Source of the DNA: Bacteroides thetaiotaomicron VPI-5482
Lineage (GTDB): Bacteria; Bacteroidota; Bacteroidia; Bacteroidales; Bacteroidaceae
Length of the DNA stretch: 64,000 bases
Direction: 5' to 3'
Assembly (NCBI RefSeq): GCF_000011065.1
Contig: NC_004663.1
Location: 6,014,001 to 6,078,000 of the forward strand
Shown piece after piece: positions 38,037 through 48,000 of the stretch. Made by a program: the position numbers and the translations under genes. Position 1 is the first letter of the stretch; every line of letters begins with the position of its first letter. A model generated the notes under the pieces. It searched no databases and had not been told where the DNA came from. It saw nothing but the letters and a program-made list of their open reading frames with translations.

Positions 38037-39048
38037 CGGAGCGAAATACGACAACCAAACAAAGAGGTATTATAAGAATACCTATGTGACGGCAAATAGC
38101 ATCCGAGGATTACAGAAGGGGGCTCTTGATACATATACACTATTCATAGAATTGGGATACAATCTGCTTAGGAAGAATGGGAGTTTTGCCTATATCGTTC
38201 CAATATCCTTGACATCAAGTGATTCCCTAACAGGCGTACACCGTCTTTTGATGGGAAACTGTGATACCATATACATATCATCCTATGCAGTACGTCCTAA
38301 GCCTGTTTTTGAGAACGCTGTAGTAAACACTTCGATACTTCTTTTTAAGAAGACTGAAACGCCATGTCAGTATATTTTCTCAACCAAGATGCACAGAAGA
38401 GGGAATGAGTTTGAATTACAAAGGCTCATTGATAATTTGCAATTTGTTGATGTGAAAGGGCAAACACTTTATGGTCGTATTCCAAAGATAGGTTCTGAAA
38501 TAGAGAAAACCATCTTAAACAAACTCTTCAACTATACAAAGTTAGGATCTCTTATCAAGACTTCAGGGAGTCCAATCATATATAGGTTTGCAGGAGGGCG
38601 ATATTTCAAAGTCGTAACAAATTATAGTACCGGTTCATCAGCAGAGAGAACTATCTATTTCGCTAATTCCAAAATCGCAGATGCTGTTGGCTGCATACTC
38701 AGTAGCAGTTTGTCATTTTGGTTCTATCAGATTTTTTCTGATAATTTAAATTGGAAGACATACGAGATAGAGAATTTCACAGTTCCACAGCTCTCAGCTG
38801 AGGATATTGACTATCTTGACAAGTTGTATTCTCGTTATCTTTCTGACATAGAGGCAAAAGCTAATATCAGAATAACTTCTGGAGAGTCCACCTATAATGT
38901 TGATTCATTCAAGGAATACAAAATTGTACGCTCCAAAGCCATCATTGATGAGATAGATGACTACATCTGTCCGCTATACGGATTGACGCAGGAGGAAACC
39001 GATTTTATCAAAAATTACGAATTAGAATTTAGGTTGGCTGGAGAATGA
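37991..39048 (+). pseudogene. Silent methyltransferase C-terminal cassette 2
   Basis: An open frame of about 352 codons from site GACCCTCAAA, beginning PSKRGFDIVIGNPPYGAKYD-like in the frame of the expressed gene. A TGA lies directly before the site, so it cannot be translated in place from upstream. It contains GSFAYIVPISLTSSDSLTGVHRLL and ISSYAVRPKPVFENAVVNTS. The C-terminal half (IRITSGESTYNVDSF... YGLTQEETDF) differs from the expressed version, so an exchange would change specificity. The first 46 bases (37991-38036) are the inverted copy of 40096-40141. Confidence 0.82.
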
Positions 39049-39106
39049 ATGATAATTGGAGGATAATCCCTCCAATTATCATAATCTTTCCTTTCAGAAT
39101 TAACGC

Positions 39107-42082
39107 TTATTCAGCATTTCGATATTGATAGTCATAATTGATTAAAAATTTTATTTCAATCTCAGATAAACCATATTTTTCTCCAATAAATTTATCAATT
39201 GCATCAATATGCATTTTAGATTGTCTTGCAAAAAAACATTTCAGTCCCGTTTTAGTTGTCTGGCTCTTTGAATATAAATCATTAAGATAAGTATCATATA
39301 AAGTATTTATTTTATCAAGTTCTTCATCTGAAAATGATTCGAATGGGATAGGAAACATTTCTAATTCGGATGATCGTAAGTTATGCCAATCTGAGTGTAT
39401 CAGCCAAAACCAATAGAAAAGGTTACTTGACAAGGCTGCTCCTACAAGACTTTGATATTTTTCTCTGACTTTCAATTCCCCTTCTGCAGAAGAATGAGTA
39501 GGAATCTTAGTTATTATTTTATAGTACCTACCACCTGCCTTCCGGTAATAAATAGGTAAACCTTCTCGTTTATACACATCTTTTATTGTTGTGACACAAC
39601 GCTCTAATTTGCATAATATTCCTAATTCTATTTCATTGCCTATCTTTGGAATTCTCCCATTGCGAATATGATGAAGGGCATTTACAAACTTTAGGTCATC
39701 TAAGAGTAACCACAGAGATTCATCAGAATAGCGTTTGTTGATATGCGTAGTCATAATTCTTGTGGCCTTGTTGCTGGATTTTTTAAAACTAATAATGGAT
39801 ACTTGTTGTTCTGCACTTTCAAATATACGGCGTGGTCTGTCTCCATATGAACTGACATAGATTTCGTCACAGTGATTTATTAGTAGTCTATGAAGTCCTG
39901 ACATTGCATCGGAAGCAGTAACACTTAGTGGAACAATAAAGATTGCATTTCCTTTAGTGTGTAATATTTGGTAACCTAAATCAATGAAAAGCGAAAAAGT
40001 ATCTAAAGATCCTTTTTGTATATTAGGTATAGTTTGAGCAGATGTAAATATATGTTTGAAGCATGCTTTGTCTATAGATGAAATTTTAGCACCATACGGT
40101 GGATTGCCAATGACAATATCGAAGCCCTCTTTTGAGGGTCGTGAGAAAACATCATGGAACCAGGTATGCCAGAGGAAGAACTGACTGTTTGCAGACAAGT
40201 CCATATCTTCAAAATCAATATGAATACCTTGTTCAACGAGTTCCTGCTTTACAATATCTGCAATGTCCTTTCTCAGCTGCATTTTCTTGTCATGTTCAGG
40301 GCAAGCGTAATATTCAGTAAGTTTGTCGCGTAGATTTTTGCGATAAACATCTAACATGCTATCAAAGAAAGTTAGACTTTCACCAGCTCCTATTTTCTTT
40401 TCTGTCATCGTTGAAAGGTCAACACCCTTATATTGCTCCAGAAGGGAATTTCCCTGCATAATCTTGAAATCAAGGTTAGGCAGAGCCTCTGGTGACTTTT
40501 CGTCAACAATCAGTGAGAGCCAGAAACGAAGTCGGGCTATATCCACTGCTCCACGTTCAATGTCAACACCATAAATGTTGTTTTGGATAATGTGACGTTT
40601 AATGTTAGCTGCATTCTCTACAATGTTTGGCTCAATAGCAGAACGGCAGAAGAACAGTTCGCGCAGCAATCCCATTGGAAAAGCACCAGAGCCAATTGCA
40701 GGGTCGCATATCTTCACATCGTACAGTTTCTGATCAATGTATTCCTTTAATTCGCCCAGCTGGGATGCATCGTGAGTTGTCACAAACTGACGTATACACT
40801 CCTTGTCTTCTTCCCTCATGTCTGTTTGCAGATATGCTATCAAGCTTTCTCGGCACATGTACTGCACAATCTCTTTCGGCGTATAGAATGCACCCTTATC
40901 CTTGTTGTCCTCCAGCAGGTTTTCAAAGATGCGTCCAAGCATTTCTGGGTCAACGCCCACTTCTGCATCGTTTGGGTCATTTTCATCGATGGTAAAGTTG
41001 TACTGCGAGAGCATTGTCAGCAGGCCATTAAAATAGCTGGCAGGAAAATGACTGGGCTTCTTGTCAAGAATGTCACGTTCAAACAGACCGCCGTTCAAAT
41101 ATGGAATACGACAGTTGCGGAAGCCTTCTACTTTTGTGTCGTAAAGGTCGCCCTGATCTGAACGGTTACGGTCTAAACCTTCTGTAAACAAGTCTTCTAA
41201 TATGTCATCAAGAAAGTTTTCCTTTTGACGTTCATTTGCATTCTTGAAAATATTCAGCATGAAATCACGATCGCCTTCGCCCCATTCCTTGCTTGCAGGA
41301 ACGCCAAGCCAGCCTTTCTTTTGGAGGAAGTGCAGGAACACAATGCGTCCAAGAAGTTTCTTCACATAGTCACGAATGGGTTTTTCCTCACGGTCACGAA
41401 TTTTGTCAGCAGCCATACCCGTATGGTCAAAGCCTGTATCAATGAAGTGTTGACGCATTCCGTTTGTAGGGTCAACCATGTAATTGACAAAAGCTTCGTA
41501 TTGAGCCTTGTACTTCCCAAAGAACTCTTTAGAAAGAGCTTCAACGTTGAATGCATTTTCGATGTCTTTAATTTCAAGAGAATTCCTTTTGTCGTATAGA
41601 GCTATGAAGTTGTCAGTTGCCGTGCGGCATGACTGACCAGGCCCCAGCAGGAACGTATAGCGTTTGCTGTCGGTGGATTCTTCTTTGTTGCCACTCTTTC
41701 GGCAATAGGTGAAACGCCAATCCCAACGAGTATCATCCTCGTAATGGAACAGCATGAAGGCACAAGAGAATTGATCCATGACAGCACGGATGAGCCGCTG
41801 GATGTTCACACGGTTATGCTCCATCATAACCCGGTCGCTGACTGTCACATCGAAAATCTGTAAAGGTTCAACGCCAACATACATCATTCCAACTTGCTTG
41901 ATGCTGCGTATTCCCGTCGCTTCTGCCAGTTGTCTTCGTTCGGGCTGACTCTCCAAAAGCTCTGTTTCAAAACCATCCTCAAAGTCATCTTCACCGAAAA
42001 TGGGAAAAATAACATTGTTGAGGAACGAACTCCAGCCTTGATATCGGCTGCTTAAATATTCTTTTAATGACTCCTTATTCAT
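39107..42082 (-). CDS. Phase-variable Eco57I/PglX-like adenine-specific DNA methyltransferase
   Basis: A 991-residue methyltransferase (expressed form). SAM motif I is in the region ICDPAIGSGAFPMGLLRELF (about 450), and motif IV NPPY follows IVIGN at about 660. Between these lies the long helical insertion typical of type IIG and PglX-like enzymes. The last 340 residues are the target-recognition part and differ from the two silent cassettes. No PD-(D/E)XK nuclease is evident in its N-terminus, so cutting, if any, would come from the adjacent PLD-SNF2 protein, whose gene ends 12 bp upstream. Phase variation by inversion at 40096-40141 is inferred from the matching cassettes. Confidence 0.88.
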   Translation of the reverse strand: MNKESLKEYLSSRYQGWSSFLNNVIFPIFGEDDFEDGFETELLESQPERRQLAEATGIRSIKQVGMMYVGVEPLQIFDVTVSDRVMMEHNRVNIQRLIRAVMDQFSCAFMLFHYEDDTRWDWRFTYCRKSGNKEESTDSKRYTFLLGPGQSCRTATDNFIALYDKRNSLEIKDIENAFNVEALSKEFFGKYKAQYEAFVNYMVDPTNGMRQHFIDTGFDHTGMAADKIRDREEKPIRDYVKKLLGRIVFLHFLQKKGWLGVPASKEWGEGDRDFMLNIFKNANERQKENFLDDILEDLFTEGLDRNRSDQGDLYDTKVEGFRNCRIPYLNGGLFERDILDKKPSHFPASYFNGLLTMLSQYNFTIDENDPNDAEVGVDPEMLGRIFENLLEDNKDKGAFYTPKEIVQYMCRESLIAYLQTDMREEDKECIRQFVTTHDASQLGELKEYIDQKLYDVKICDPAIGSGAFPMGLLRELFFCRSAIEPNIVENAANIKRHIIQNNIYGVDIERGAVDIARLRFWLSLIVDEKSPEALPNLDFKIMQGNSLLEQYKGVDLSTMTEKKIGAGESLTFFDSMLDVYRKNLRDKLTEYYACPEHDKKMQLRKDIADIVKQELVEQGIHIDFEDMDLSANSQFFLWHTWFHDVFSRPSKEGFDIVIGNPPYGAKISSIDKACFKHIFTSAQTIPNIQKGSLDTFSLFIDLGYQILHTKGNAIFIVPLSVTASDAMSGLHRLLINHCDEIYVSSYGDRPRRIFESAEQQVSIISFKKSSNKATRIMTTHINKRYSDESLWLLLDDLKFVNALHHIRNGRIPKIGNEIELGILCKLERCVTTIKDVYKREGLPIYYRKAGGRYYKIITKIPTHSSAEGELKVREKYQSLVGAALSSNLFYWFWLIHSDWHNLRSSELEMFPIPFESFSDEELDKINTLYDTYLNDLYSKSQTTKTGLKCFFARQSKMHIDAIDKFIGEKYGLSEIEIKFLINYDYQYRNAE
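40096..40141 (-). repeat. Inversion site C (46-bp inverted repeat, inside the expressed gene)
   Basis: Reverse complement of site B, within the methyltransferase gene at codons about 648-662, just upstream of and including NPPY. Recombination with site B would swap the C-termini in frame. Confidence 0.85.
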
Positions 42083-42094
42083 GGGGGTATTTGT

Positions 42095-45000
42095 TTACTT
42101 GATGGTTCCTAATACAATAGATGCTTCGCCTTGTTTACTTTCCACATGGGCTACGAGTTTGCCGATTTCTCGCTCCAGAATCTCGTCTATATCTTGTTGC
42201 TCTATGGCAAAGAGACGTAAACCCCGCTCTTCTAATTCCTGACCAATAGCCAATACTTTTTTGATAATATCAAAACTTCCTCGGTCAATAAACTTACGAG
42301 CATTTTTCAGCAAAATCTTGGATTGTAGTGATAAACTAGGTGTGTTGTTAATTTTCACCAACATTTCTTTTGCAGCCGTAGCCTTGTCACCAGCCCTTGA
42401 CTTGTTGATGCGGACAAAGTATTGGTTATAAGTCTTTATGGCTTCTGCCGAAAGCTGTCGCCAGTTATCTGGTAATGGAACACGTTTGGCATTTTCTTTC
42501 ACACGCATATCTTCAAGCAGTTCAAGCAAAGAAATTATTTTGGCGTTATACAGACCCTCGGCTTCTGTACGTATTCTAATTGCAAGCCTTGCAGAGTGTG
42601 GTGCTTTTACTATGAAATATGCCGTTCCACTTGCAGCCTGTGCTATCTGCCAGTCTTTATCAGCTTGTTCTATTTGCAGATAACGTTCAGGGTGAGTATC
42701 CTTGTATTGTTTCAGTTCATATACATACTTCTGCAAAGGTGATTCCTCACCGTCAACAGCTTTGGCAATATCGTAATGTACCACACTTTCTTCTTCCGAG
42801 AAAATCTTACTGTCTTCACCAAACAGGACATGGAAGGATTGTAACTTGGTATGTGCCTTGCGAACCAACTGAATCTGCGCATCGCCTTCTGCACTTGGCA
42901 TGAAGTTATAAACATAGACAAAAGGCTCTTTACTGCCGATACGGTTTACACGACCTATGCGCTGCATCAGGCGAGTGGAGTTCCAAGGAGTATCATAGTT
43001 CAGAATAACATTGGCACGGTGGAGGTTCACACCTTCTGCCAAGACCTCTGTTGTAATGATAACATTGTAGTCATCCTTCCAAACACCTTCGTAATTGGCA
43101 TCGAAATTTTCCTCAATCGTGTGTTCCATCTCATCACGATTGGCAGCAGTAATGACAAGTGCCTTATACCCCTTTGCCTTTACCGCTCTCGCAAGCGATT
43201 GTACTGTGTCTATAGCTTCCGAGAAGATAACCAATTTTCCAGAGGTATTCTTTTGTGGATTAAACAATTCTGGCTTGATATTCTCTTTGAATGCATCAAA
43301 TTTCGGGTCTTGTGGGTTTTTCGCCCATCGATCATAGAGATTAGAAATGAGTCGGAAGTCTTCTTTCAGTTGGATATAGTATTCCTCCTTGAAGTCTTTG
43401 CGGTTATATTCTGCATTCTGTCCCTTCTCGTTACGCCCTTGTTCCGTCAATTTTGTTATCTTGGCTCTGATTTCTTCTACACAATCATTAAACGAAACAC
43501 GTCTACCACGTTTCAATGTTTTGGTTTCATAGTCAAGTTCTTTGTTTACGTCAATTTGCGGACAAACGAAAATTGTGTCGTTCTCCCACATCTTAATCAT
43601 GTTCTCTGTGTAACGTCGCAGGTTCAACAGGGATTGGGTGAAAGCAGTGAACGAACTTTCAAGACGCTTCACAAGAAGAATCTGCATGATGATTGCAAGC
43701 TGCTTGGCAACGTCGTTGACACCACGATTGCCTCGACCAGTATGTTTTCTTTCGTTGGCAGGGTCAGTAAAATATTCAATGGCACGATAGCGGAAATATT
43801 TTAACCACTCGTCAGTCTGCAACTTTTCTGCCTCCGTTGGAGCAATGATTGTCATAGTATCAGAGAACAGTTGAGCCAACTCGTCATCCATGATGTATTC
43901 AAGATTGTTAGGTCCAACAATTTTGGGAAATATCAAGCCTTGTGATTCCATATCATCCTTGTAATATTTCTCAACGTCAGTTCTTGTTCGGCGTTCTAGA
44001 ATATCACTTAACACGCAATCACGTAGTCTCTTTGACACGGCATCCAAGCGTTGGCGGCGCTCATCTGCTGGTATGTCGTTGCTTCTATCTATCAGCGATT
44101 CATATTCTCGGTTGACATCTGCAAAGAACCTTTCGATATTACCACTTTCAGCCTTCTTCAATGTACTGTCATTGTGGTTTCTCTCAAAAAGGTAAATCTG
44201 ATTCTTCAAGTCATTTGGTCGGTTGTTCTGCGGTGTGGCAGAAAGAAGACCCACGTATGGATATACCCCTGTATTAGAACAAATCTTCTGTATCAGTTCA
44301 TCAAGAGACTGGTACATCAATGTGGCACTGTTGCGGAACTTATGGCTTTCGTCAATGACAATAAAGCCATAATTCTTTTCTTGGAGTGTTCCACCAAAAT
44401 CGCCAGAATCGCGGCTGTCGTCATCGTCATCTTCGCAGCTCTCATCTTCGGCAACATTTCCGATGCGTCCAGTTGTAATGAAGTCAATGTATGGCGCAAT
44501 CTTCTCGTCAGAATTTTTGTCGAACATGGCTATAGTCTTCTTCCAACCCGATTGAATGGCAGGAGGAGTAATGACCAATACTTTACGTTCTCGTCCATCG
44601 TCTTCTGGTACGGACAAGAAACGCTTGATGATGAGCGTACCAATAATCGTCTTGCCAAGTCCCACCACATCTGCCAACATAAAGCCACCATGTTCGTGCA
44701 TAATGCCGATACACCTCTTAACAGCTTCTATTTGATATTCCAGTTTGTGGATGTTCGCTGGCAGATAAGTTTCTATCTGTTGTCCGAGTGATTTGTCTAC
44801 AATGTCACCAAACTTAATTTGTAGCAATTTGATATATAGTTCGTATGGAGTGAATGATTGTTGTTCACTTTTGCGTTCTTTTTCCACGTCATCTGTTATA
44901 GGTGCAGATTTAAGGATTTGTTCTAAGAATTGTTTGTTCCAAGGTTCAGATATTTCCCATTTTTCATTAAACCATATCAAATGAGATTTATTACCAGGTA

Positions 45001-45568
45001 TTTCATCAAGCGATAACACTTGATTTGGAGCTGTTTCAATATAGTTTAATTCAGCGTTACCTTGTAATCCTTTTTGTGTAAAATTTGTACTACCCACGAT
45101 ACCAATACCAATGCCGTTTGACTTTCCGTCAAAGATGTAACACTTAGAATGTAAAAATTGAGTTTCGTCATTTTCATTTTTTCGAAATACACGAATCTGA
45201 ATCTTTGAATCATTGTTTTCCGTACAATAATCAAGAAGCAGACGTATAGCATCTTTATATTCCTCAGTAACATTAAGTTCGTGGATATCAGTTTTTATGA
45301 AGTCCAGCGGATAATTTGCATCTTTATATTTAGGTGACTTTAATTGATTTACGTATATATAAGGGTCTTTTCCTATAAGTAAACGAAGCGTTGTTCCTTC
45401 TTTTTCAATGAAAGACCTCAAATTTTCTTGTAGTATAGCTAAACCGGGAATATCCCAATAGCCTGTGGCAATACTAACTGTTTTAATACCATCAATGGCT
45501 AAGCATTTTCTCAATGTTGTTGTCATTGAAAGTGCTTCTATGGAATTATCTATAAGTGTATTATTCAT
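42095..45568 (-). CDS. PLD-domain SNF2-type helicase, partner of the methyltransferase
   Basis: A 1157-residue protein. About residues 1-200 form a phospholipase D-like nuclease domain with the HKD-type motif HSKCYIF (about 140) and GIVGSTNFT (about 158-166). A SNF2 ATPase follows: MLADVVGLGKTIIGT (Walker A, about 300), VIDESHKF (DExH, about 405), GLLSATPQNN (motif III), and the C-terminal helicase half with VLAEGVNLHRANVI and RLMQRIGRVNRIG (motif VI). Similar SNF2 helicases pair with adenine methyltransferases in class 1 DISARM (DrmD with DrmMI); the rest of DISARM is absent here. A restriction or defence role is inferred. Confidence 0.87.
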   Translation of the reverse strand: MNNTLIDNSIEALSMTTTLRKCLAIDGIKTVSIATGYWDIPGLAILQENLRSFIEKEGTTLRLLIGKDPYIYVNQLKSPKYKDANYPLDFIKTDIHELNVTEEYKDAIRLLLDYCTENNDSKIQIRVFRKNENDETQFLHSKCYIFDGKSNGIGIGIVGSTNFTQKGLQGNAELNYIETAPNQVLSLDEIPGNKSHLIWFNEKWEISEPWNKQFLEQILKSAPITDDVEKERKSEQQSFTPYELYIKLLQIKFGDIVDKSLGQQIETYLPANIHKLEYQIEAVKRCIGIMHEHGGFMLADVVGLGKTIIGTLIIKRFLSVPEDDGRERKVLVITPPAIQSGWKKTIAMFDKNSDEKIAPYIDFITTGRIGNVAEDESCEDDDDDSRDSGDFGGTLQEKNYGFIVIDESHKFRNSATLMYQSLDELIQKICSNTGVYPYVGLLSATPQNNRPNDLKNQIYLFERNHNDSTLKKAESGNIERFFADVNREYESLIDRSNDIPADERRQRLDAVSKRLRDCVLSDILERRTRTDVEKYYKDDMESQGLIFPKIVGPNNLEYIMDDELAQLFSDTMTIIAPTEAEKLQTDEWLKYFRYRAIEYFTDPANERKHTGRGNRGVNDVAKQLAIIMQILLVKRLESSFTAFTQSLLNLRRYTENMIKMWENDTIFVCPQIDVNKELDYETKTLKRGRRVSFNDCVEEIRAKITKLTEQGRNEKGQNAEYNRKDFKEEYYIQLKEDFRLISNLYDRWAKNPQDPKFDAFKENIKPELFNPQKNTSGKLVIFSEAIDTVQSLARAVKAKGYKALVITAANRDEMEHTIEENFDANYEGVWKDDYNVIITTEVLAEGVNLHRANVILNYDTPWNSTRLMQRIGRVNRIGSKEPFVYVYNFMPSAEGDAQIQLVRKAHTKLQSFHVLFGEDSKIFSEEESVVHYDIAKAVDGEESPLQKYVYELKQYKDTHPERYLQIEQADKDWQIAQAASGTAYFIVKAPHSARLAIRIRTEAEGLYNAKIISLLELLEDMRVKENAKRVPLPDNWRQLSAEAIKTYNQYFVRINKSRAGDKATAAKEMLVKINNTPSLSLQSKILLKNARKFIDRGSFDIIKKVLAIGQELEERGLRLFAIEQQDIDEILEREIGKLVAHVESKQGEASIVLGTIK

Positions 45569-45600
45569 TTTAATTCTATTCTATGGTTTGAAAATATGCG

Positions 45601-46305
45601 CTAATTACATTCTTTCTCTCTCCTCTCTTTTACTTTTTCCAATCCCGGCATCTTTTTAGCCAATGCACTTTCTCCTGCTGGAAAATAGAGAGGAAAAACT
45701 TTATATAAGAAACCCACAACTTCACTACGACTTTTATCCATATTGTAAAAAGCAGAGCAGACAAAGTACATTAGTTCTTGCTGACTACATGTTTCTTTAG
45801 GTTGTATGCTTATTGAGGGAGCAACTATCAAGTCATGTTCAGCAAATGATAGAGCACTGGCAAGAATAGCTTCCTGTTCTTCTTCGGTAAACATCTTTAT
45901 TTTCCCAGCTAACCATTCAAGCTCTCTTTGCCGGAGTGCTTGTTGTTTTTCGTTTTGATGCTCCAATAGGATTGCTACATTTTCTTGTTGCTTTTCTGTC
46001 AAGGCGTTTTCTAATGCTTGGTTCTTTCGTTTAAGAACGTTGAATTTTAGCAAAGCAGCAATGTACATACAGAAATATCCTACTGCAATATCGAATATTA
46101 GGACAAGCAGATAATTGTTACTTGAGTTTTGTATGCCACCAGCCATATATTCACTAATAGGGATAACAGCTAATAGCATGATAATGGCTATTGCATAAAG
46201 CACTCGGTATCGCGTTTTATGGTTTACCTGTGGCAAAGAGGCAAACAAAAAGGCGATAATCAAAACGGCTATGATTGCAAAGAGTGGTATGAAAGAGGTC
46301 TCCAT
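45601..46305 (-). CDS. Membrane protein with coiled coil, cargo of the element
   Basis: About 234 residues from the ATG at 46305 (METSFIPLFAIIAVLII); an upstream frame start at 46335 would overlap the next gene. Three hydrophobic segments lie within the first 95 residues (FIPLFAIIAVLIIAFLF, YAIAIIMLLAVIPIS, YLLVLIFDIAVGYFCMYIA), followed by a coiled coil (NQALENALTEKQQENVAILL) and a cytoplasmic helical domain. No family recognised. It sits between the AlbA_2 gene and the helicase, so it could be part of the same defence locus. Confidence 0.7.
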   Translation of the reverse strand: METSFIPLFAIIAVLIIAFLFASLPQVNHKTRYRVLYAIAIIMLLAVIPISEYMAGGIQNSSNNYLLVLIFDIAVGYFCMYIAALLKFNVLKRKNQALENALTEKQQENVAILLEHQNEKQQALRQRELEWLAGKIKMFTEEEQEAILASALSFAEHDLIVAPSISIQPKETCSQQELMYFVCSAFYNMDKSRSEVVGFLYKVFPLYFPAGESALAKKMPGLEKVKERREKECN

Positions 46306-46321
46306 AGGTTTGTTGTTCTGT

Positions 46322-47863
46322 TTATGGTTTAACAATAATGCGCCAATAACCAGCCTTGTCTGAACCTTCGTGAACCAAAATTCCCATACCCCTAAGGCTC
46401 TTGATATTTTTCTCTATAGCGCGTTTAGTTACACCAATCTTGTTGGCCATATTATCAGCTGTGATTGAAGGATCTGAAATAACGAGGTCGATTATCTTTT
46501 GTGCAGTTTTACTGACTTTCTTCTGTGTTTCCGATGTATCTCCGAACTTATCCGCATTTACACCGAACTTTTCGACCGAACTTTCTTCATTTACACCGAA
46601 CTCTTTTGTGTTTACACCGAACTTTTCGACCGAACTTTCTTCGTTTACAGGGTACTTTTCGAGGGTACTATTTACCCTGTTGGCTACTTCCTCTACAGGT
46701 ATTCTTCCGCTTTCGTTCCAGTTCAAATTATAGAACGTGGTGTAGAAAGAGGTCGCTTCCGTTTGATATTGCGGTTCTTTGCCTTGCAAGAAATTAGGTA
46801 ATTTCTCTGTAAGCTCTCGCATTTTGCGTAAACCGGAACCACGTTTCTCCATATAATCCAACTGTGTGAACACATCTGCAATGACAGGATTACGACGCAT
46901 GGACGGCACTTTGTATATGTCACGGTCTTGAATTTGTGTACCGTCAAGCATAGCACCAGGTGATACCAGTTCTACGCGGTCATCATAAATGTCGATATGT
47001 ACTTCACCGCCCATTATAGTATAATCTCTATGGATAAGGTGGTTTACCAGTCCTTCAAAGATGGCACGGTCGGAATAGTCGGGGAGGTTAAGGCGATAGT
47101 TTGGCATCTTCACCCAGCCGCTCATGGTATAGTTTTTGATGAAATCCATACCATATTTTAAGAGCAGCACAAGGTTAGCCCGATGTTCTACGGAACTGAT
47201 GGCATCATCCTTATAGAGTCCAGTCCAACGGGTGCAGAAAATACGCGATTGAAATACCGTGCAATTATCCACAAACAGCAATCCTGCATTGGTCAGTTTG
47301 CCGTCAGGAGTTACTAGTCCGAATGATTCCAGATACTTGTCGTTCCATTCTTGATGGGTTTGCTCACGGAAAGTATTGGCAAGGATGATGAAAGAATGTT
47401 TGCCGGCATCCACTTGGGTAGGAAGAGAATCCCATGTCATGTGCGTGCCTTTTAATACCAACGAAAGTAATTGTTGGGAGTTGCATTCTACACTTTCATT
47501 GCCAACTCGTACATATGCGGTACGTGTCCCATCCTGATAATAGTAATAAGGTGTAAGCGTTCCTGCCTTTACTTTCACTTCAAGCAGGGTATGCCCTTCG
47601 TGTTCTATCGGAATAAGCTGAACTTCCGGCACAGGGTCAAGTCGTGCCTTCATCATTTCACTGATAAAATCAGCATCGGCTTGTGGATTCTCCAACCCTA
47701 CAATTACACCTTCATCATTCACTCCATAAAACAAACTGCCACCGTCCGTATTGGCAAAAGCCGACACGGATTTAAGCCATGACTTTACTTTCTTACGTTC
47801 CAGCATTTCCTTGAAATCGTAAGCCGAGCATTCCACTATCAATGTATTGTTATGTATTTGCAT
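46322..47863 (-). CDS. AlbA_2/Schlafen-type ATP-binding protein with tandem repeats and C-terminal HTH
   Basis: About 513 residues from the ATG at 47863. The N-terminal AlbA_2 (Schlafen-type) domain has KSVSAFANTDGGSLFYGVND and GTLTPYYYYQDGTRTAYVRVG. A C-terminal ATPase-like/HTH region contains GMDFIKNYTMSGWVKMP and a winged-helix end (ADNMANKIGVTKRAIEKNIK). Between them, VNEESSVEKFG occurs twice in tandem (period 54 bp; 46557-46588 identical to 46611-46642) with related VN-FG units. The frame continues to a GTG at 47908 but that lies inside a -7 box, so 47863 is preferred. Many AlbA_2/HTH proteins are regulators or defence proteins. Confidence 0.82.
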   Translation of the reverse strand: MQIHNNTLIVECSAYDFKEMLERKKVKSWLKSVSAFANTDGGSLFYGVNDEGVIVGLENPQADADFISEMMKARLDPVPEVQLIPIEHEGHTLLEVKVKAGTLTPYYYYQDGTRTAYVRVGNESVECNSQQLLSLVLKGTHMTWDSLPTQVDAGKHSFIILANTFREQTHQEWNDKYLESFGLVTPDGKLTNAGLLFVDNCTVFQSRIFCTRWTGLYKDDAISSVEHRANLVLLLKYGMDFIKNYTMSGWVKMPNYRLNLPDYSDRAIFEGLVNHLIHRDYTIMGGEVHIDIYDDRVELVSPGAMLDGTQIQDRDIYKVPSMRRNPVIADVFTQLDYMEKRGSGLRKMRELTEKLPNFLQGKEPQYQTEATSFYTTFYNLNWNESGRIPVEEVANRVNSTLEKYPVNEESSVEKFGVNTKEFGVNEESSVEKFGVNADKFGDTSETQKKVSKTAQKIIDLVISDPSITADNMANKIGVTKRAIEKNIKSLRGMGILVHEGSDKAGYWRIIVKP

Positions 47864-47907
47864 AGTTTCCTTATTGTTGTTCGGGTATAATATCCCAATA
47901 TCATACA

Positions 47908-47915
47908 CAAAGGTA
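47908..47915 (-). promoter_or_regulatory. -7 promoter box for the AlbA_2 gene
   Basis: Minus-strand TACCTTTG, a full match to TAnnTTTG. Transcription would start near 47903, about 40 bp before the ATG at 47863. It excludes the GTG at 47908 as start. Confidence 0.6.
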
Positions 47916-48000
47916 AGGATAAAACCGAAGAATCTGTTAAAAACATCGCTTTCTTTTGATTTTTATGCGTTTATGTCTCGTTGTTTATGAATAAAAATCG

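Noticed and set aside
39107..42082. BREX methyltransferase PglX in a complete BREX system
   Set aside because: The neighbourhood lacks pglZ, brxC, brxA and brxB-like genes; only a PLD-SNF2 helicase accompanies it, so a full BREX call is not supported.
42851..43804. A 317-codon plus-strand frame inside the helicase gene
   Set aside because: It is antisense to conserved SNF2 motifs and its translation is low-complexity with no domain.
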